Part shown: positions 22,090 through 37,412 of the stretch, one piece after another | Position numbering within the stretch: the first letter of the stretch is position 1 | How the letters are laid out: the number at the start of each line of letters is the position of its first letter | DNA from: Pilaira anomala | Lineage: Eukaryota > Mucoromycota > Mucoromycetes > Mucorales > Mucoraceae | NCBI GenBank assembly: GCA_025716855.1 | Contig: JAIXMQ010000062.1 | Location: forward strand, 62,001-126,000 | Length of the DNA stretch: 64,000 nt | Direction of reading: 5' to 3' | Translations under genes and position numbers: made by a program | The notes under the pieces: model-generated | The model's database searches: none | The model's input: only the letters and a program-made list of their open reading frames with translations | What the model was told of the DNA's origin: nothing

Positions 22090-23146
22090 TACTGTAGATA
22101 CGACTTGCTTCTTTATATTTCGTACTTGGGGTACCAGTAGTATAATGCTTTATATAAAGTATTAAGAGGTCTATACTAAATGATAAAAAAGAAAAAAATT
22201 TTACTCGAATTAAATACAAGTCATAGTTGTCAGGAATAACTTTAGTCTTTTCGCACCATCAGGTAGGACTTTTTTTTTTTTTTTTTTTTTTTTTTCTTAC
22301 TGAGGGCATGGCCTTATCATTCTAAGATAAAACCTTTTATAAAAAAAATAGTTAGACTATTTAAGACAAAGTCTTTGCTACTTTAGGACTTTAACTCTGT
22401 CATGACTATTAATTAGCCCTTTAACAAAATAATCCTAAGACGCACTTGGGTAAGTTCTATAAACAAACTGTGGTGATTGTTTACAGAAAATTTCAAGGCA
22501 CTGTCACGAAAAAAAAAAAAAAAAAATATGGTGTAGCATCATCATCATAAAGGATCGGGGTACTCTGGATACAACATTCTCACACACAGTCTAAATATCT
22601 AAGCTGTAAAACAAAAAAAAACAAAAAACAGATGAAACAGAGACCATGCAGATGTAACATTTTATGTAAAGTCTGAAAGTGCTCATCGATAGAAGTGCAT
22701 AATTTTTTTTTTTTTCGCATGAAAAGTATAATTTCGTTATATTAACAGGTGTCATGGCGATGAATTAATTGACCGAAATCGCAACTTGAATTATTTTGTT
22801 CGTTTTTAACCTAAGTAATAGATTTTATCAGTAGTTATTATTGTTGCTTTGTTTCTTGATAATAATCAGTGAATTTTAGTTTTATTTTAAATAAATGTTT
22901 GCTTTTTTAAGAAAAAGGTAAAACCAAAAGACAAAGAGTTATGTAAAAAGAAAATGACTGTAAAATAAATTTAATAAAAAGCTTTGGAATCGTTGAAAGC
23001 ACATGAAATAGCTGTTTTTACGCGTTTTTCAAATAGAATAGTTGGGAAAAAACGTGTGAATCCGAGTTCTTTATCCAATGGATTGATTCAGATTATTGGA
23101 GGAGATCGGATTTCGCTTATGGAAAGCTAAAATTTTACAAGTCATA

Positions 23147-23190
<44 letters not shown>

Positions 23191-23266
23191 ATATAAAACT
23201 AGATTCAAACTTTCAATACTTCTTTTTCTTCTTTATTTATTTTTATTAAATAGAATTATATCAAAT
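22090..23266. other. Spacer between divergent F-box and PGK genes
   Basis: AT-rich, with a T-run at 22269-22295 and an A-run of about 37 at 23149-23185, about 80 bp before the PGK start. Contains the PGK promoter elements listed separately. No other gene seen. Confidence 0.5.
23075..23099 (+). promoter_or_regulatory. Paired CCAAT boxes upstream of PGK
   Basis: A CCAAT at 23075-23079 and an inverted copy (ATTGG) at 23095-23099 lie 170-190 bp before the PGK start codon. CCAAT boxes bind the Hap2/3/5 (NF-Y) complex, and this position suits a strongly expressed glycolytic gene. Function inferred from motif and position only. Confidence 0.4.
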
Positions 23267-24744
23267 ATGTCTTTGTCCAACAAACTTTCCATTCGTGATC
23301 TTGATCTTAAAGATAAGCGCGTTCTTATTCGGTAAATACAGATGAAAATAATTGTTTAAAATCTTTTTATTAATCGTTTTTTATATACAGTGTTGACTTT
23401 AACGTTCCTCTTGATAAGGACTTAAATATTACTAACAACAACCGTATCGTTCAAGCTCTTCCTACAGTTGAATATGCTCTTAATCATGGTGCTTCTGCTG
23501 TTATCTTGATGTCTCATCTTGGTCGTCCCAATGGTGAAGTCGTTGAGAAATACTCTCTTAAGCCTGTTGCTACTGAAGTTGAGAAACTCTTAAAGAAACC
23601 TGTTGAATTCCTTAATGACTGTGTTGGTCCTGAAGTCGAAGAGACCTGTCAATCTGCTACTGGTGGTAAGGTTATTCTTTTGGAGAATCTTCGTTTCCAT
23701 ATTGAGGAAGAGGGTTCTGCCAAGGTTAACGGTGAAAAGGTTAAGGCTGATCCCGAGGCTGTTAAGAAGTTCCGCGCCTCTTTAACTTCTCTTGCTGATG
23801 TTTATGTTAACGATGCTTTCGGTACTGCTCATCGTGCTCACTCTTCTATGGTCGGTGTTGATGTTCCTCAACGTGCCGCTGGTTTGCTTATGCAAAAGGA
23901 ACTCGAATACTTTGCAAAGGCTCTTGAGAACCCTGCTCGTCCTTTCCTTGCTATTCTCGGTGGTGCCAAGGTTTCTGATAAGATTATGTTGATTGAAAAC
24001 ATGCTTGATAAGGTTAACGCTTTAATCGTTTGTGGTGGTATGGCTTTCACTTTCAAGAAGACTCTTGATAATGTTAAGGTAATTATAATTTTTTTTTTTT
24101 TTTTTTTTTTTTGGGGTGGAATTATATGAAATTCATGGGTTTCGCAAAAAAAAAAAAAAATAACGCGTGTTTAAAATTTATTTTGATTTTTTTTTTCTGG
24201 GAAACTCAGTTGCATTAATTTATACTAACTAATTTTATAATAGATTGGTACCTCTCTTTATGATGAAGCTGGTGCCAAGTTAGTCAAGGACCTCATGAAG
24301 AAGGCTGAAGAAAAGAATGTCAAGATGATTTTCCCTGTTGATTTCATCACTGCTGATAAATTCGCTCCTGATGCCAAGACTGATTATGCTACTGATGCTA
24401 CTGGTATCCCTGATGGTTGGATGGGTCTTGATGCCGGTAGGGAATCTTCCAAGATCTTCCGTGACGAAATCTTAAAAGCTAAGACCATCGTCTGGAACGG
24501 TCCCTCTGGTGTCTTTGAATTCGATGCTTTCGCTAACGGTACTAAGGCCGTTCTTGATGCTGTCGTCGATGCCACTAAGAATGGTGCTACTACTATCATT
24601 GGTGGTGGTGATACCGCTACTGCTGCCCTCAAGTGGGGTGCTGGTGATAAGGTCTCTCATATCTCCACTGGTGGTGGTGCCTCTCTCGAACTCCTCGAGG
24701 GTAAGGAACTTCCTGGTGTTTCTGCTCTCTCTAGCAAGAACTAA
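23267..24744 (+). CDS. PGK1: Phosphoglycerate kinase
   Basis: Three exons (23267-23331, 23391-24078, 24244-24744) encode 417 residues, the standard eukaryotic length. The enzyme transfers phosphate between 1,3-bisphosphoglycerate and ADP in cytosolic glycolysis. Visible blocks are [10 protein letters not shown] (substrate-binding Asp and Asn), [45 protein letters not shown] (nucleotide domain start), [10 protein letters not shown] and the C-terminal GGGDTATA and [18 protein letters not shown]. Intron 2 carries a perfect TACTAAC branch site at 24223-24229. Codon use is strongly biased (GCT, GGT, AAG, CTT), as expected for a highly expressed gene. The neighbouring F-box gene is divergent, and DRG1 follows on the same strand. 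Confidence 0.98.
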
Positions 24745-25110
24745 ATTGTTTTTTTTTCGTATCAAAAACTCTTTTTCAAAGAAATTGCATGTATCATTTT
24801 TAAAATAAATTCATTTGTTAAATAAATATTATAAATATATAAATATAATCTTATCTATCCTTCCATCTTGTTTTTTATTGAATTGGTACCTAAAAAGATT
24901 GTAAAAAAGTACAACGTACTATAAACGTTTTGATTGGCTTAAAAATCATAAATGTACGTCATCTTTCTATAATTCTAAAGCGCTGTGGCGAGGAAAAAAA
25001 AAAAAAAAAATCGATATGAACAAGTCACAGTAACAAAACCTTTTTTTTTTCTCAAACTAAAAAAAAAATATTTTTTTTTCTGCTAAATCACTAGAAATAT
25101 ATAACCAACC

Positions 25111-26737
25111 ATGAGTATTGTCGAAAAAATCAAGGTAATTATCTCGCGTTACTAATTGAATAAAATGACAAGTTACTAACCCAATATTTAATTATTTTAT
25201 AGGAAGTAGAGGTATGGAATGAGTTTGAATAATCGACTTTTTTTTTTTCTTTTTTTCTTTTGTGAGAAGCTCTCTAACTTTGTTCGAATTGTAGGCTGAG
25301 ATGGCCAAGACCCAAAAAAATAAGGCTACCTCCTTCCATTTGGGTCAATTAAAGGCAAAACTTGCAAAGTTGAGACGTGATTTACTTACTCCCTCTAGTG
25401 GTGGCGGAGGTGGTCCTGGTGGTAAGTGAAATAAATAGACAGTAAAAATAATAGAACAACCTGTCAAAATACTTAATTTTTTTTTTTTTTGATTTGTAGT
25501 TGGTTTCGATGTTGCCAAGACTGGTGTTGCCCGTATTGGTTTTGTTGGTAAGTTATAAATTTCTGAAGTAATTATTTGATTTGGTGTACTGAACAAAGAT
25601 CTCTGCTGTTGATTAGGTTTCCCCTCCGTTGGTAAGTCTACTCTCATGTCCAAGCTTACCGGTACCGCTTCTGAAGTTGGTGCTTATGAGTTCACAACCC
25701 TTACTACTGTTCCTGGTGTTGTTCAATATAAGGGTGCTAAGCTTCAGGTAATTTAAATATATGAAATCAATTAAGAATGAATATAAAGGGCTAAAAAGAA
25801 AAAATGTATGTGTAGATTCTTGATCTTCCCGGTATTATTGAAGGTGCTAAGGATGGTAAGGGTAGAGGTCGTCAAGTTATTGCCGGTAAGTTTTTTTTTT
25901 TTTAAAAAAAAAAAATTGAATTGTGAAAGGTCATCGTTGATATTTATTTGTGTTTTTTTTTTAAAAGTTGCACGAACCTGTTCTCTTATTTTCATCGTAC
26001 TTGATGTACTTAAACCCATGACCGATAAAAAGCTTATTGAAAAGGAATTGGAAGGTTTTGGTATTAGATTGAACAAGAAGCCTCCTGCTATTATTTTCAA
26101 AAAGAAGGATAAGGGTGGTATTACTATGACAAACACCGTCCCTCTTACTAACGTTACATTCGATGAAGTCAAGGCTGTTTTACATGAATACCGTATTCAC
26201 AATGCTGATATCACATTTAAGGAAGATTCTACTATTGATGATCTTATTGATGTTGTTGAGGGCAATCGGTAAATGAAGGCAGAAAGAGGGAAAAGTGTAT
26301 TGTTTAGATGATATTAATGACCTTTTTTTTTTTTTTGTATGTGTAGTATCTATATTCCCTGTGTTTATGTTCTCAACAAAATCGATCAAATTTCTATTGA
26401 GGAATTAGATCTTATTTATAAGATTCCTAATGCGGTTCCTATTTCTTCACACCACGAATGGAATTTTGATGAGTTGTTGGAAGTGATGTGGGAAAAGTTG
26501 AACTTGGTTAGAATTTATACTAAACCCAAGGGTCAATTACCAGATTACGAACAACCTGTTGTTATGACACAACAAAAGAATACTGTTGAAGATTTCTGTA
26601 ACAGTATCCATAAATCTATTATGGATCAATTCAAGTGTGCATATGTTTGGGGTGCTTCCGTTAAACACAACCCTCAAAAGGTTGGTAAAGAACATGTACT
26701 TATGGATGAAGATGTTGTTCAAATTGTTAAGAAGTAA
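25111..26737 (+). CDS. DRG1: Developmentally regulated GTP-binding protein 1 (Rbg1/DRG1)
   Basis: Eight exons (25111-25134, 25203-25211, 25295-25421, 25500-25547, 25617-25747, 25816-25885, 25968-26268, 26347-26737) give 366 residues; human DRG1 has 367. Exon 2 has only nine bases (Glu-Val-Glu) and is needed to align [18 protein letters not shown] with the family. The OBG/DRG G domain shows GFPSVGKST (P-loop), [11 protein letters not shown] (switch I), [20 protein letters not shown] (switch II), a DRG-specific S5D2L insert and [12 protein letters not shown] (G4). The C-terminal TGS domain follows ([40 protein letters not shown]). DRG1 binds ribosomes with Tma46/DFRP1 and relieves stalled translation. 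Retention or splicing of a final intron would change the last residue. Confidence 0.96.
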
Positions 26738-26910
26738 GTTTTTTATTTGATTATTATTATGTATATTAAAAGCTAATGTTTTTTCTTTTTTTTTTTCAAT
26801 AGGATTTAGATTAGCCTCTTGTACAAATAAAAATTACAAATTTAAACCAGAAATAAATAAACACTCAATTAATACAATAAAATGTAATCAATTTGTATAT
26901 ATAGGATTAT

Positions 26911-26914
<4 letters not shown>

Positions 26915-26994
<80 letters not shown>
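26915..26994. repeat. 80-bp T homopolymer at the ERG7 stop codon
   Basis: An uninterrupted T80 on the plus strand, an A80 on the coding strand of ERG7. It overlaps the last two bases of the ERG7 TAA and lies 177 bp downstream of the convergent DRG1 stop. Its true length may be affected by sequencing or assembly of homopolymers. Confidence 0.9.
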
Positions 26995-27000
<6 letters not shown>

Positions 27001-29388
27001 CACTAATGCTATCACCATAGACTTTGGCATATTTACCGAGTGCCCAGATACTGAAAGCAAACTTATAATTAGGATATGAAATCATACAATTCTTATTGAA
27101 TACACCTTCAATACTTTCTTGTAACCATTCACCATTAGTTTGTTGTCTCTTCATAATCAATTCAATACCACGACGGATGGGTTCCTTATGAGGATACTTT
27201 GCGTCCAGTAAAGCCATCACAGCATATGCTGTATTTACAACTTGAGATTTCTCGTTACGAGAATAAACATGCGTCTCACATGATTTATAAGTTTCTCCCC
27301 AGCCACCATCTTCTTCTTGATGAGCGATCAAGAAATCACAGCCACGTTTAGCATGATCTGAAGTATCGTAATATTCTCCAACACTAGCTAAACTTTGAAG
27401 TGCAAACATGGCTGCATAAGTGTAACAAATAGCCCAAGCACCGTACCAGGAACCATCTTCATGTTGTACATTTTTAATATATTGTAAACATCGACGACTC
27501 GTTTCTTCGATTTCATCACGACGATATTCGGGATCAATCTTAACAAAACTACGAAGACCCATAAGGACTGCTGTAGTACATTCAGGATAACTGTATTCAG
27601 TCATGATATTACCAAAAACTTCGGCAGGGTTTAAATATTCCAAAAGATGAGGACCACGAATGGTTTCATAAGTAGCAAAACCGTTATCAGAGTTTTGCAT
27701 AGTCAATAAAACATCCACAGCTTCACGAAGACGAGCAACGTCAATTAAAGTAGGTAAACCGGATGTTTTTTGAAGTGCAATGGTTGCTTTAATGCCTTCA
27801 GCAGTACAATCAGATACTGTATAACCTTGATCTCTAGTACTGAAAGGCCATGCACCTTGACTGACTTGACGATAACTTTCTTTCCAGAATGGAGGGTTAC
27901 GACGGATTTGAGAGATATCAATGAATTTTAAAGTATTGATCATATTTTCACGGTAATCAAGATTCTCTGCAAGTTTGGCTTCGACACAAGCTTGGGCAAT
28001 AAAAGTAGCATCCCAAAGTTGACTACCATTCGTACCGTTCATCATCATACCCTCAGGTCCCATCCACATAAAATCCGCATTACGCTTCACATGCTCACGG
28101 AACTCATGAGAATCTTTACCATAGTGATAAAATACAACGAGCCAGTTCATGGCCTTGTTTACTGGTCCAATATCAAGATAAAAAGTACACTCATCCTCCA
28201 TTTTGATTTGATCAATTGTCAATTTAAGCGCATAGTCACGAAGCCAAGGGACTTTAGGTGCGAGTGCTTCATAGTAAGTCAAACCATCTAAGAAAAAAAA
28301 AAAAAAAAAAAAAAAAAGAGAGTTGAATTAGTTTGCTTTTTTAAGATAAAAATTTTGATCAATTTACAGTTAAGAACATCCATAATTTTAGAATGAGGGG
28401 TATATAAATCAACTTCTGCAACATTGTTTCTTTGTTTGTCCCAATTGATAGAATCATAAGGCTCTACATATAATTCTTCACGCAACGATTGTGTAAAGGT
28501 AGTTAAGGGAGCACTTAAACGACGAGCATAGATATAGCCCATAGGAAGATAAACCATTCTGGTATGAACCCACCAATTACCAGGACAGATAGGAAGTGCC
28601 TTGGGTAAGGCCCATAACTCAGGAGGAATAGGATTTACACCCTTCCATTCATAAACACCTAAGGCAGCTAACCAAAATTTACCCCAAGCAGGAATAGCAA
28701 TAGCCCCGCCATATTTATGAAGTGTACCACGAGCTTTGACCATGGCTGGATGATCAGGTCCTAAACCTAAAATACGAAGTGCGACATAATTTAAAGCTGT
28801 ACCAAATACTGTCGAAACTCCTTCAATATGGATACCCCAACCACCATCTTCTTTATGAGCTCTGTTTAATAAATAACGAATCAGCTCCAAACGCATGGCT
28901 TCAGGAACGGGAACACCTGTAATATAATAAGAGATCATTAAACCTGGAATCAAAAACCTAAAAGTCAAAGTTTTAATATTACTTCTAAAAAAAAAAGTCA
29001 TAGTTAAGGTAAGTTACATTGGCCCACCGTATTCTCCACCCCAATGACCATCTTCAGTTTGAAGACGACGATAAAATTCAAATCCATTTCGGGCTGATTC
29101 TAATGGTGTTGTTGGTTTCTCAAGATCAGGTACATCCTAAAATAGTTTTTTAATTCTGTGATCTTTCCATTTCTTTATTAAAAACAAATTTATTACAATT
29201 GGAAGCCCTAAATGGTATTTATCCCAAACAGTTTGAGGCCATGCCTTACGCTCCTCATCAGTATTTAAATAATGCCACGTTTGAGCACCTTCTTCTACTC
29301 TAAGACGCCAATTAGATAAATCGGTAAAGGCAGGTGTTGAAGATAAATTTAAGGTAGCAGAGCTATATTCTTCCAGGGCAATAGTCAT
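26993..29388 (-). CDS. ERG7: Lanosterol synthase (oxidosqualene cyclase)
   Basis: Four exons on the minus strand (29388-29197, 29136-29018, 28957-28368, 28287-26993) total 731 residues, the same as yeast Erg7. It cyclises 2,3-oxidosqualene to lanosterol, the first tetracyclic sterol of ergosterol synthesis, on ER or lipid-droplet membranes. Diagnostic features are repeated QW motifs ([69 protein letters not shown]). The catalytic VSDCTAEG block has its protonating Asp at about residue 460, matching Asp456 of yeast. Intron 2 is accepted at the second of two close AG sites because only this gives [18 protein letters not shown]. The convergent spacing to DRG1 is short, and the 3' end abuts the T80 tract. 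Confidence 0.97.
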
Positions 29389-30229
29389 GGTGTAGAGAAG
29401 AAGAAAAAATACAGAGATATTATGCTTTTTGAAACTCTCGTTTTATGTCTGCACAACAGCGGTGTAGCTGACAGCAAAACAATAAACTTTTTGTTTTTTT
29501 TTGGGAATATCACCCCGACTGGGTTTCCTTATTTGTAATATCTGACACCTACCCTTTCAAAACCGTTTTTATTATATGTAGATCTATATACTACTACATA
29601 TATTTTCATAATTCTATAGTGGGAACAGGCATTAAAAGGAAAAAAAAAAAAAAAAAGATGAGTAGACATGTTGTTAAACTTGCAAATATTACGAAATTGA
29701 TCAGTGACAGAAGTCCATTGAAGAGGTGGTATCAGATACTACAATAAGAAGACGTATGTAGTCTTTTATTATTACTGTATTTAAAAAAAAAAAAACCATT
29801 TATTCGCATGTGAAAATCAGGCAATTCTGCTGGTTTGCCTTTTAACTATGCACCTGTTTTTAAAAGCTGGTAGAAGATTTGTGAACTTTGTCGATCCTCT
29901 AATTTCTAGTTTTGGAATAAAAAATATTTGATAACTTTTGTTTACCTATCATTAAAATCAGGTGGCCTTTTAGCCTGAATTCATTGATGTGAGCATTAAC
30001 GTAGTAGTATTATTATTATTGTTGTATCAAATTGATAGAACAGCTTCATTAATTCGAACCAGATACGGCATTATCTGAGAAAACTAAACTTTATCTACAA
30101 GTACATGCAAATGTGTGTATAACAACTTTTCACGTAAAAAAGGAACGTGAGAGAAAAAAAAAAAAGTGGTTAAATGATGATGATAGTTTTATTTAAAGTG
30201 TAAAAAACCATCTTGAAAAAATGTTTAGT
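29389..30229. other. Spacer, one tiny open frame only
   Basis: 841 bp upstream of ERG7 and downstream of the macro-domain gene. A 29-codon frame at 29658-29747 is preceded by an A-run, and fragments such as NSAGLPFNYAPVFKSW (about 29822-29870) look protein-like, but no gene model holds together. The ERG7 promoter should lie in the right-hand part of ERG7 (29389-29650). Confidence 0.4.
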
Positions 30230-31406
30230 TTAGTCGCAACTTGTCGAAGCACCAGGAAAATATTTAGGAACAAGTTCTAATGGTGGGATAGAAGTATTAT
30301 TAGCGTACATACATGTACTAATAGGATAACATTTATAATCTATTTTATACATACCTTTGTAAATTTTCTTATCTTTCTCATTAAATAACACGAAAATAAC
30401 TTGATCAATCTAAATAGAATTTAGAATAAGTTACAGCTTTTTATCAGTCTAAAACTGTTTTTACCTTATCCTGACTATGCTCTAATCCCCCCTTTACAGT
30501 TTTCAATGCTACATTAGCTGCTTTTTCATTATCGTAGCCATAAACGCCAGTTGCAATACAGGGAAATGCAATAGAACGCAATCCATTATCTAACAATACT
30601 TCGAGAGAGCGACGATAGCAATTGGCTAATACAACAGGCTTTTCAGATTGAGGACCCACAGTGTGTATAACATCTACATATATATAAGCAATTTAGAATG
30701 TACACGAACAAGTAAAAAATTTAAATATTTCTCACGCTTGGCAGGTAAGTTATATCCTAAGAAAAAAAAAAAAGACAGTGAATGCAGTTAAGAAACATGT
30801 ACTTGTGTTATTTAATATATCTATACATAAATACCTTTTGTTATCTTTGCATCCTATATGAACAATTTTAAATATTTTAATATATATAACAATACCTTGT
30901 TCTTTGTAAAAGAAAAAAAAAAAAAAAAAAAACTTACTCCATCATCACATCCATTCAATGTACGACACTCTTTTAACAATTCTGGTCCTGCAGCTCTTTA
31001 ACATGTTTATACAAAGAAGTTGGTGTGTTGTACAAAATTTATTTAGTTTTTAAATTATACCTGTGAATAGCCCCATCCACTATGTAAAAACAAATTTAAC
31101 ATTTATATTATACTTTGCATAAAATATCAACAAGCTTACCTCCTCCTCCACCGAGTAAACTATTATTGGCTGCATTAACTACTCGATTTTTATTTTATTA
31201 CTGAATGAGCTTGTTGACCCATGGCAAACATTTATGTATAAAACTTACCAATAGCGTCTACTTTTATTTTAGTGATATCTTGACAGCTGTATTACATTTA
31301 GTTTAGTTTTTTTTTTTTAAAAAAAAATATATATATATATATGTATGAAAAATTGAAACGTGTTTTGTTACCATAGTTTAATTTTGGAAGCAAGTAGAGA
31401 GCTCAT
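30230..31406 (-). CDS. Macro-domain ADP-ribosyl hydrolase (MacroD/YmdB type)
   Basis: Ten small exons on the minus strand (31406-31372, 31286-31249, 31178-31140, 31079-31061, 30995-30938, 30853-30835, 30756-30736, 30673-30465, 30409-30355, 30276-30230) splice to 179 residues, one macro domain and nothing else. Signature blocks in order are DITKIKVDAIVNAANNSLLG, GGGVDGAIHRAAG, LLKECRTLNGC, GDAKITKGYNLPAK, HVIHTVGP, SIAFPCIATGVYGY and the closing IYKELVPKYFP. Members remove ADP-ribose from proteins or deacetylate O-acetyl-ADP-ribose. The Asn-Asn and Gly-rich loop residues expected of active MacroD enzymes are present. The exon 9-10 join uses GTATGT and an ACGCTAATA branch site and restores the family C-terminus. 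Confidence 0.9.
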
Positions 31407-31632
31407 ATTGTATTATGTATACAAAAAGAAAAGAGAAATAAAGCTATTTGTTTCGGTCATAAAAAGATGTCGGGATAAAAGAAAAAGATTCCGTCATACT
31501 GATGATATCAGGAATGAAGTAAACAAATTTTATTGATACCAGGAATTCATAAAAACGATTAAAAGAAAGGAGGAATAAAAAAAAAAAAAGATAAAAAGTA
31601 AGGAAAAGAAAAATGGATGAGGATTAAAGGTA

Positions 31633-33364
<1,732 letters not shown>

Positions 33365-33425
33365 TATGGTTGTAATAAGTTATAAGTATATACACATGAA
33401 TTATTTGTTTCTCAAAGTTTAGTTC

Positions 33426-33457
<32 letters not shown>

Positions 33458-34823
33458 GGTAGGTAGGTTGGTGGTATTAAGTTATCTTAAACACGTTTAA
33501 TAGGCAGTAATGAACGTGTTAAAAGTAAAAAGAGTTAAAGAAAGAAAGTGGGTACTCGTGGCTTTTTTTCCAAGCCAGTTGGCAAGATCCCTGGTACTTA
33601 TAATCCGGTGGAATCATACCCGGTCCGGGATTACTTTACCTTTTTACAATTTACTTTAACGTTATGTATGTACAGTACTCTACCAACTGATTGAAGCAAG
33701 TGTATACGAAAATGATACAGATAATAACAGTATACAGATAATACATAAGAGTATTAAAAGATTTGTAACTTAAAATAAGTGTAAAATAAGTCGTGAATTT
33801 CGCGAAGTGGTTATTCTGTCTACTTTTGTATACATACATGTGCCATTGATAAAAGTCAGTGAAAAATATTTATTTTTCGTTATAAATGGTGGGACTAAAT
33901 CAGTTATGGGTTAGGAGAAAGTATCGTTTGATTGTCTCACCTTGGTATTACAATAAATCGATACAATATTAAATGTAACATGCTCATGCAAGTGCTAAGC
34001 TAGAAGATTTTACGATCAATATATGTTTAATAACAACTAGTTCAATTTAAAGAGCTTGTCATTATATGTAACAAGAAGGCATATGTACTTTTGGAACTAT
34101 CAATTGGGCGGTATATGTATATAGTTACATATCAATTACTAACTTTGAGAAATACCTAATCTATTTCTGATTGATAAGAAGGCCCCAAATTACTTATTAT
34201 ATCTGTCTCAATTTAATAACAGGAAAAAAAAAATCACTTCACGTAATGTCAACTTTTTACAATAGGACAGAATTTACTGCGAAAAGCAAATGCTCACTAT
34301 GAATTATTTAAAACATTTATAATTAGTTAGCTTCATTATTATCTTTGATTTTTGCCCCGATAATAATTGTGATTTCTTCGAGTATTACTCTTAAACACTT
34401 GATTAAGGTCTACTTTGGATATCTATTGGAGAAATATAAGCTACATACGAAGCATGATGATCGTAACAAAGTTATTAGGAAAGTAAAGATATGTAAAAGA
34501 AGTCCTCTAACTTGCTGCACAAAGAGATAGGATCTATGTTATCTTTTAACAGAGTCTTCTTTTATGAAAAATCGCTGCATCATTTTTTTTTTTTTTTTTT
34601 ACTATGAGAAGAAGCATCGCCTTGGATCTGTTAAAGATGATAAGATGGGTTATCTAGTAAATAGTTTCTGCCTCTGGACAATGATTGGACAGAACCTTCG
34701 TATTTAATCACGGAAATTGAATGGGAAAAACAGTCAAAAACTAGACCTATTTTTTTTTTGTTAATCCTATTTTTTCCGTGTTTTCCCTTCTTTTTATTTT
34801 TATTTTTATATAAAACAAAAAAT
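33365..34823. other. Divergent spacer between forkhead and DLD genes
   Basis: 1.46 kb, AT-rich. A T-run at about 33435-33456 lies in the forkhead leader. Around 33545-33660 a plus-strand frame reads GTRGFFSKPVGKIPGTYNPV then ESYPVRDYFTFLQF and is coding-like but isolated. No tRNA or complete gene seen. Confidence 0.45.
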
Positions 34824-36721
<1,898 letters not shown>

Positions 36722-36724
36722 ATC

Positions 36725-36772
36725 TTTCTCTCTCCCTCTCTCCCTCTCCCTCTCCCTCTCTCTCTCTCTTCC
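36725..36772 (+). repeat. CT-repeat between convergent genes
   Basis: CTCTCC/CTCT repeats directly after the DLD stop codon, in the 149-bp gap to the Elongin C stop codon. On the other strand this reads as GA-repeat. Confidence 0.8.
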
Positions 36773-36870
36773 ACTCTTATTTGTACAGTAAAATAAAATA
36801 AAAAGATAACGCAAAATCCAAAAAAAAAAAAGTAATAAAGTGTAATTCTTTTTTTTTTTTATTGTTAAAT

Positions 36871-37306
36871 TTAACATTCAAGGAAATCAGCGGTCATCAG
36901 TGTCTCTAAAACGACTTCTGGTTCTACTTTAAATTCAGGAATTTCTGTGGTTGAGCCCTCATACTGCCATTTATAATATAAATATCTACATACGATTTCC
37001 AAAATATTTGCTCTATACAAGGAGAATTATTAGCATTGAATATGAAAGAGGCGTCAGGTTTTCGTTACTTGATGTCTCTGAATGTTATTTCGTTGTCTAA
37101 AGATTCTCTGAATTGAACTGGTGTTTTTTATGATTAGTTAAAGGACAAAAAAAAAAAAAAAAAAGCGTAGTATTTTATTTCAACTTACCAGGACCACAGA
37201 GCATATTTTTAATTGTTCCAGAACGTATAGCAGCTTCACGATGAATAATAAACTCAAATCCGTCGCTGCTAATCAACTTTACATATTCAGAATCACTTTC
37301 AGTCAT
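36871..37306 (-). CDS. ELC1: Elongin C
   Basis: Three exons on the minus strand (37306-37189, 37117-37069, 37012-36871) give 102 residues with the complete Skp1/BTB-POZ fold of Elongin [65 protein letters not shown] and the terminal LMTADFLEC. Elongin C pairs with Elongin A or B and with BC-box proteins and cullins in ubiquitin ligases. In yeast Elc1 with Ela1 ubiquitinates stalled RNA polymerase II. No Elongin B-like gene lies near. All three frames join exactly, and the final Cys-stop is the family end. Confidence 0.95.
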
Positions 37307-37412
37307 CTTTTCGTTTTTGAAATGAAATAAAAAAGAAAAAGAGAAAAAAGGGTAAAATTTATCAGAGCGGATTTTTTATTTTTTATTTTTCTGTGCTTAG
37401 GATTTCTAAAGT

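Noticed and set aside
24384..24808. Long open frames antisense to and overlapping PGK exon 3
   Set aside because: They mirror the biased codons of PGK. No start context, introns or family features of their own.
29658..29747. 29-residue frame starting MSRHVVKLANITKLISD
   Set aside because: Too short, no homologue known, and alternative frames nearby look equally protein-like. Kept only as a spacer remark.
33535..33630. tRNA-like patch (CCAAGCCAGTTGGCAAG, loop with TTATAA)
   Set aside because: No acceptor stem pairing and no GGTTCGAATCC-type B box could be found on either strand.
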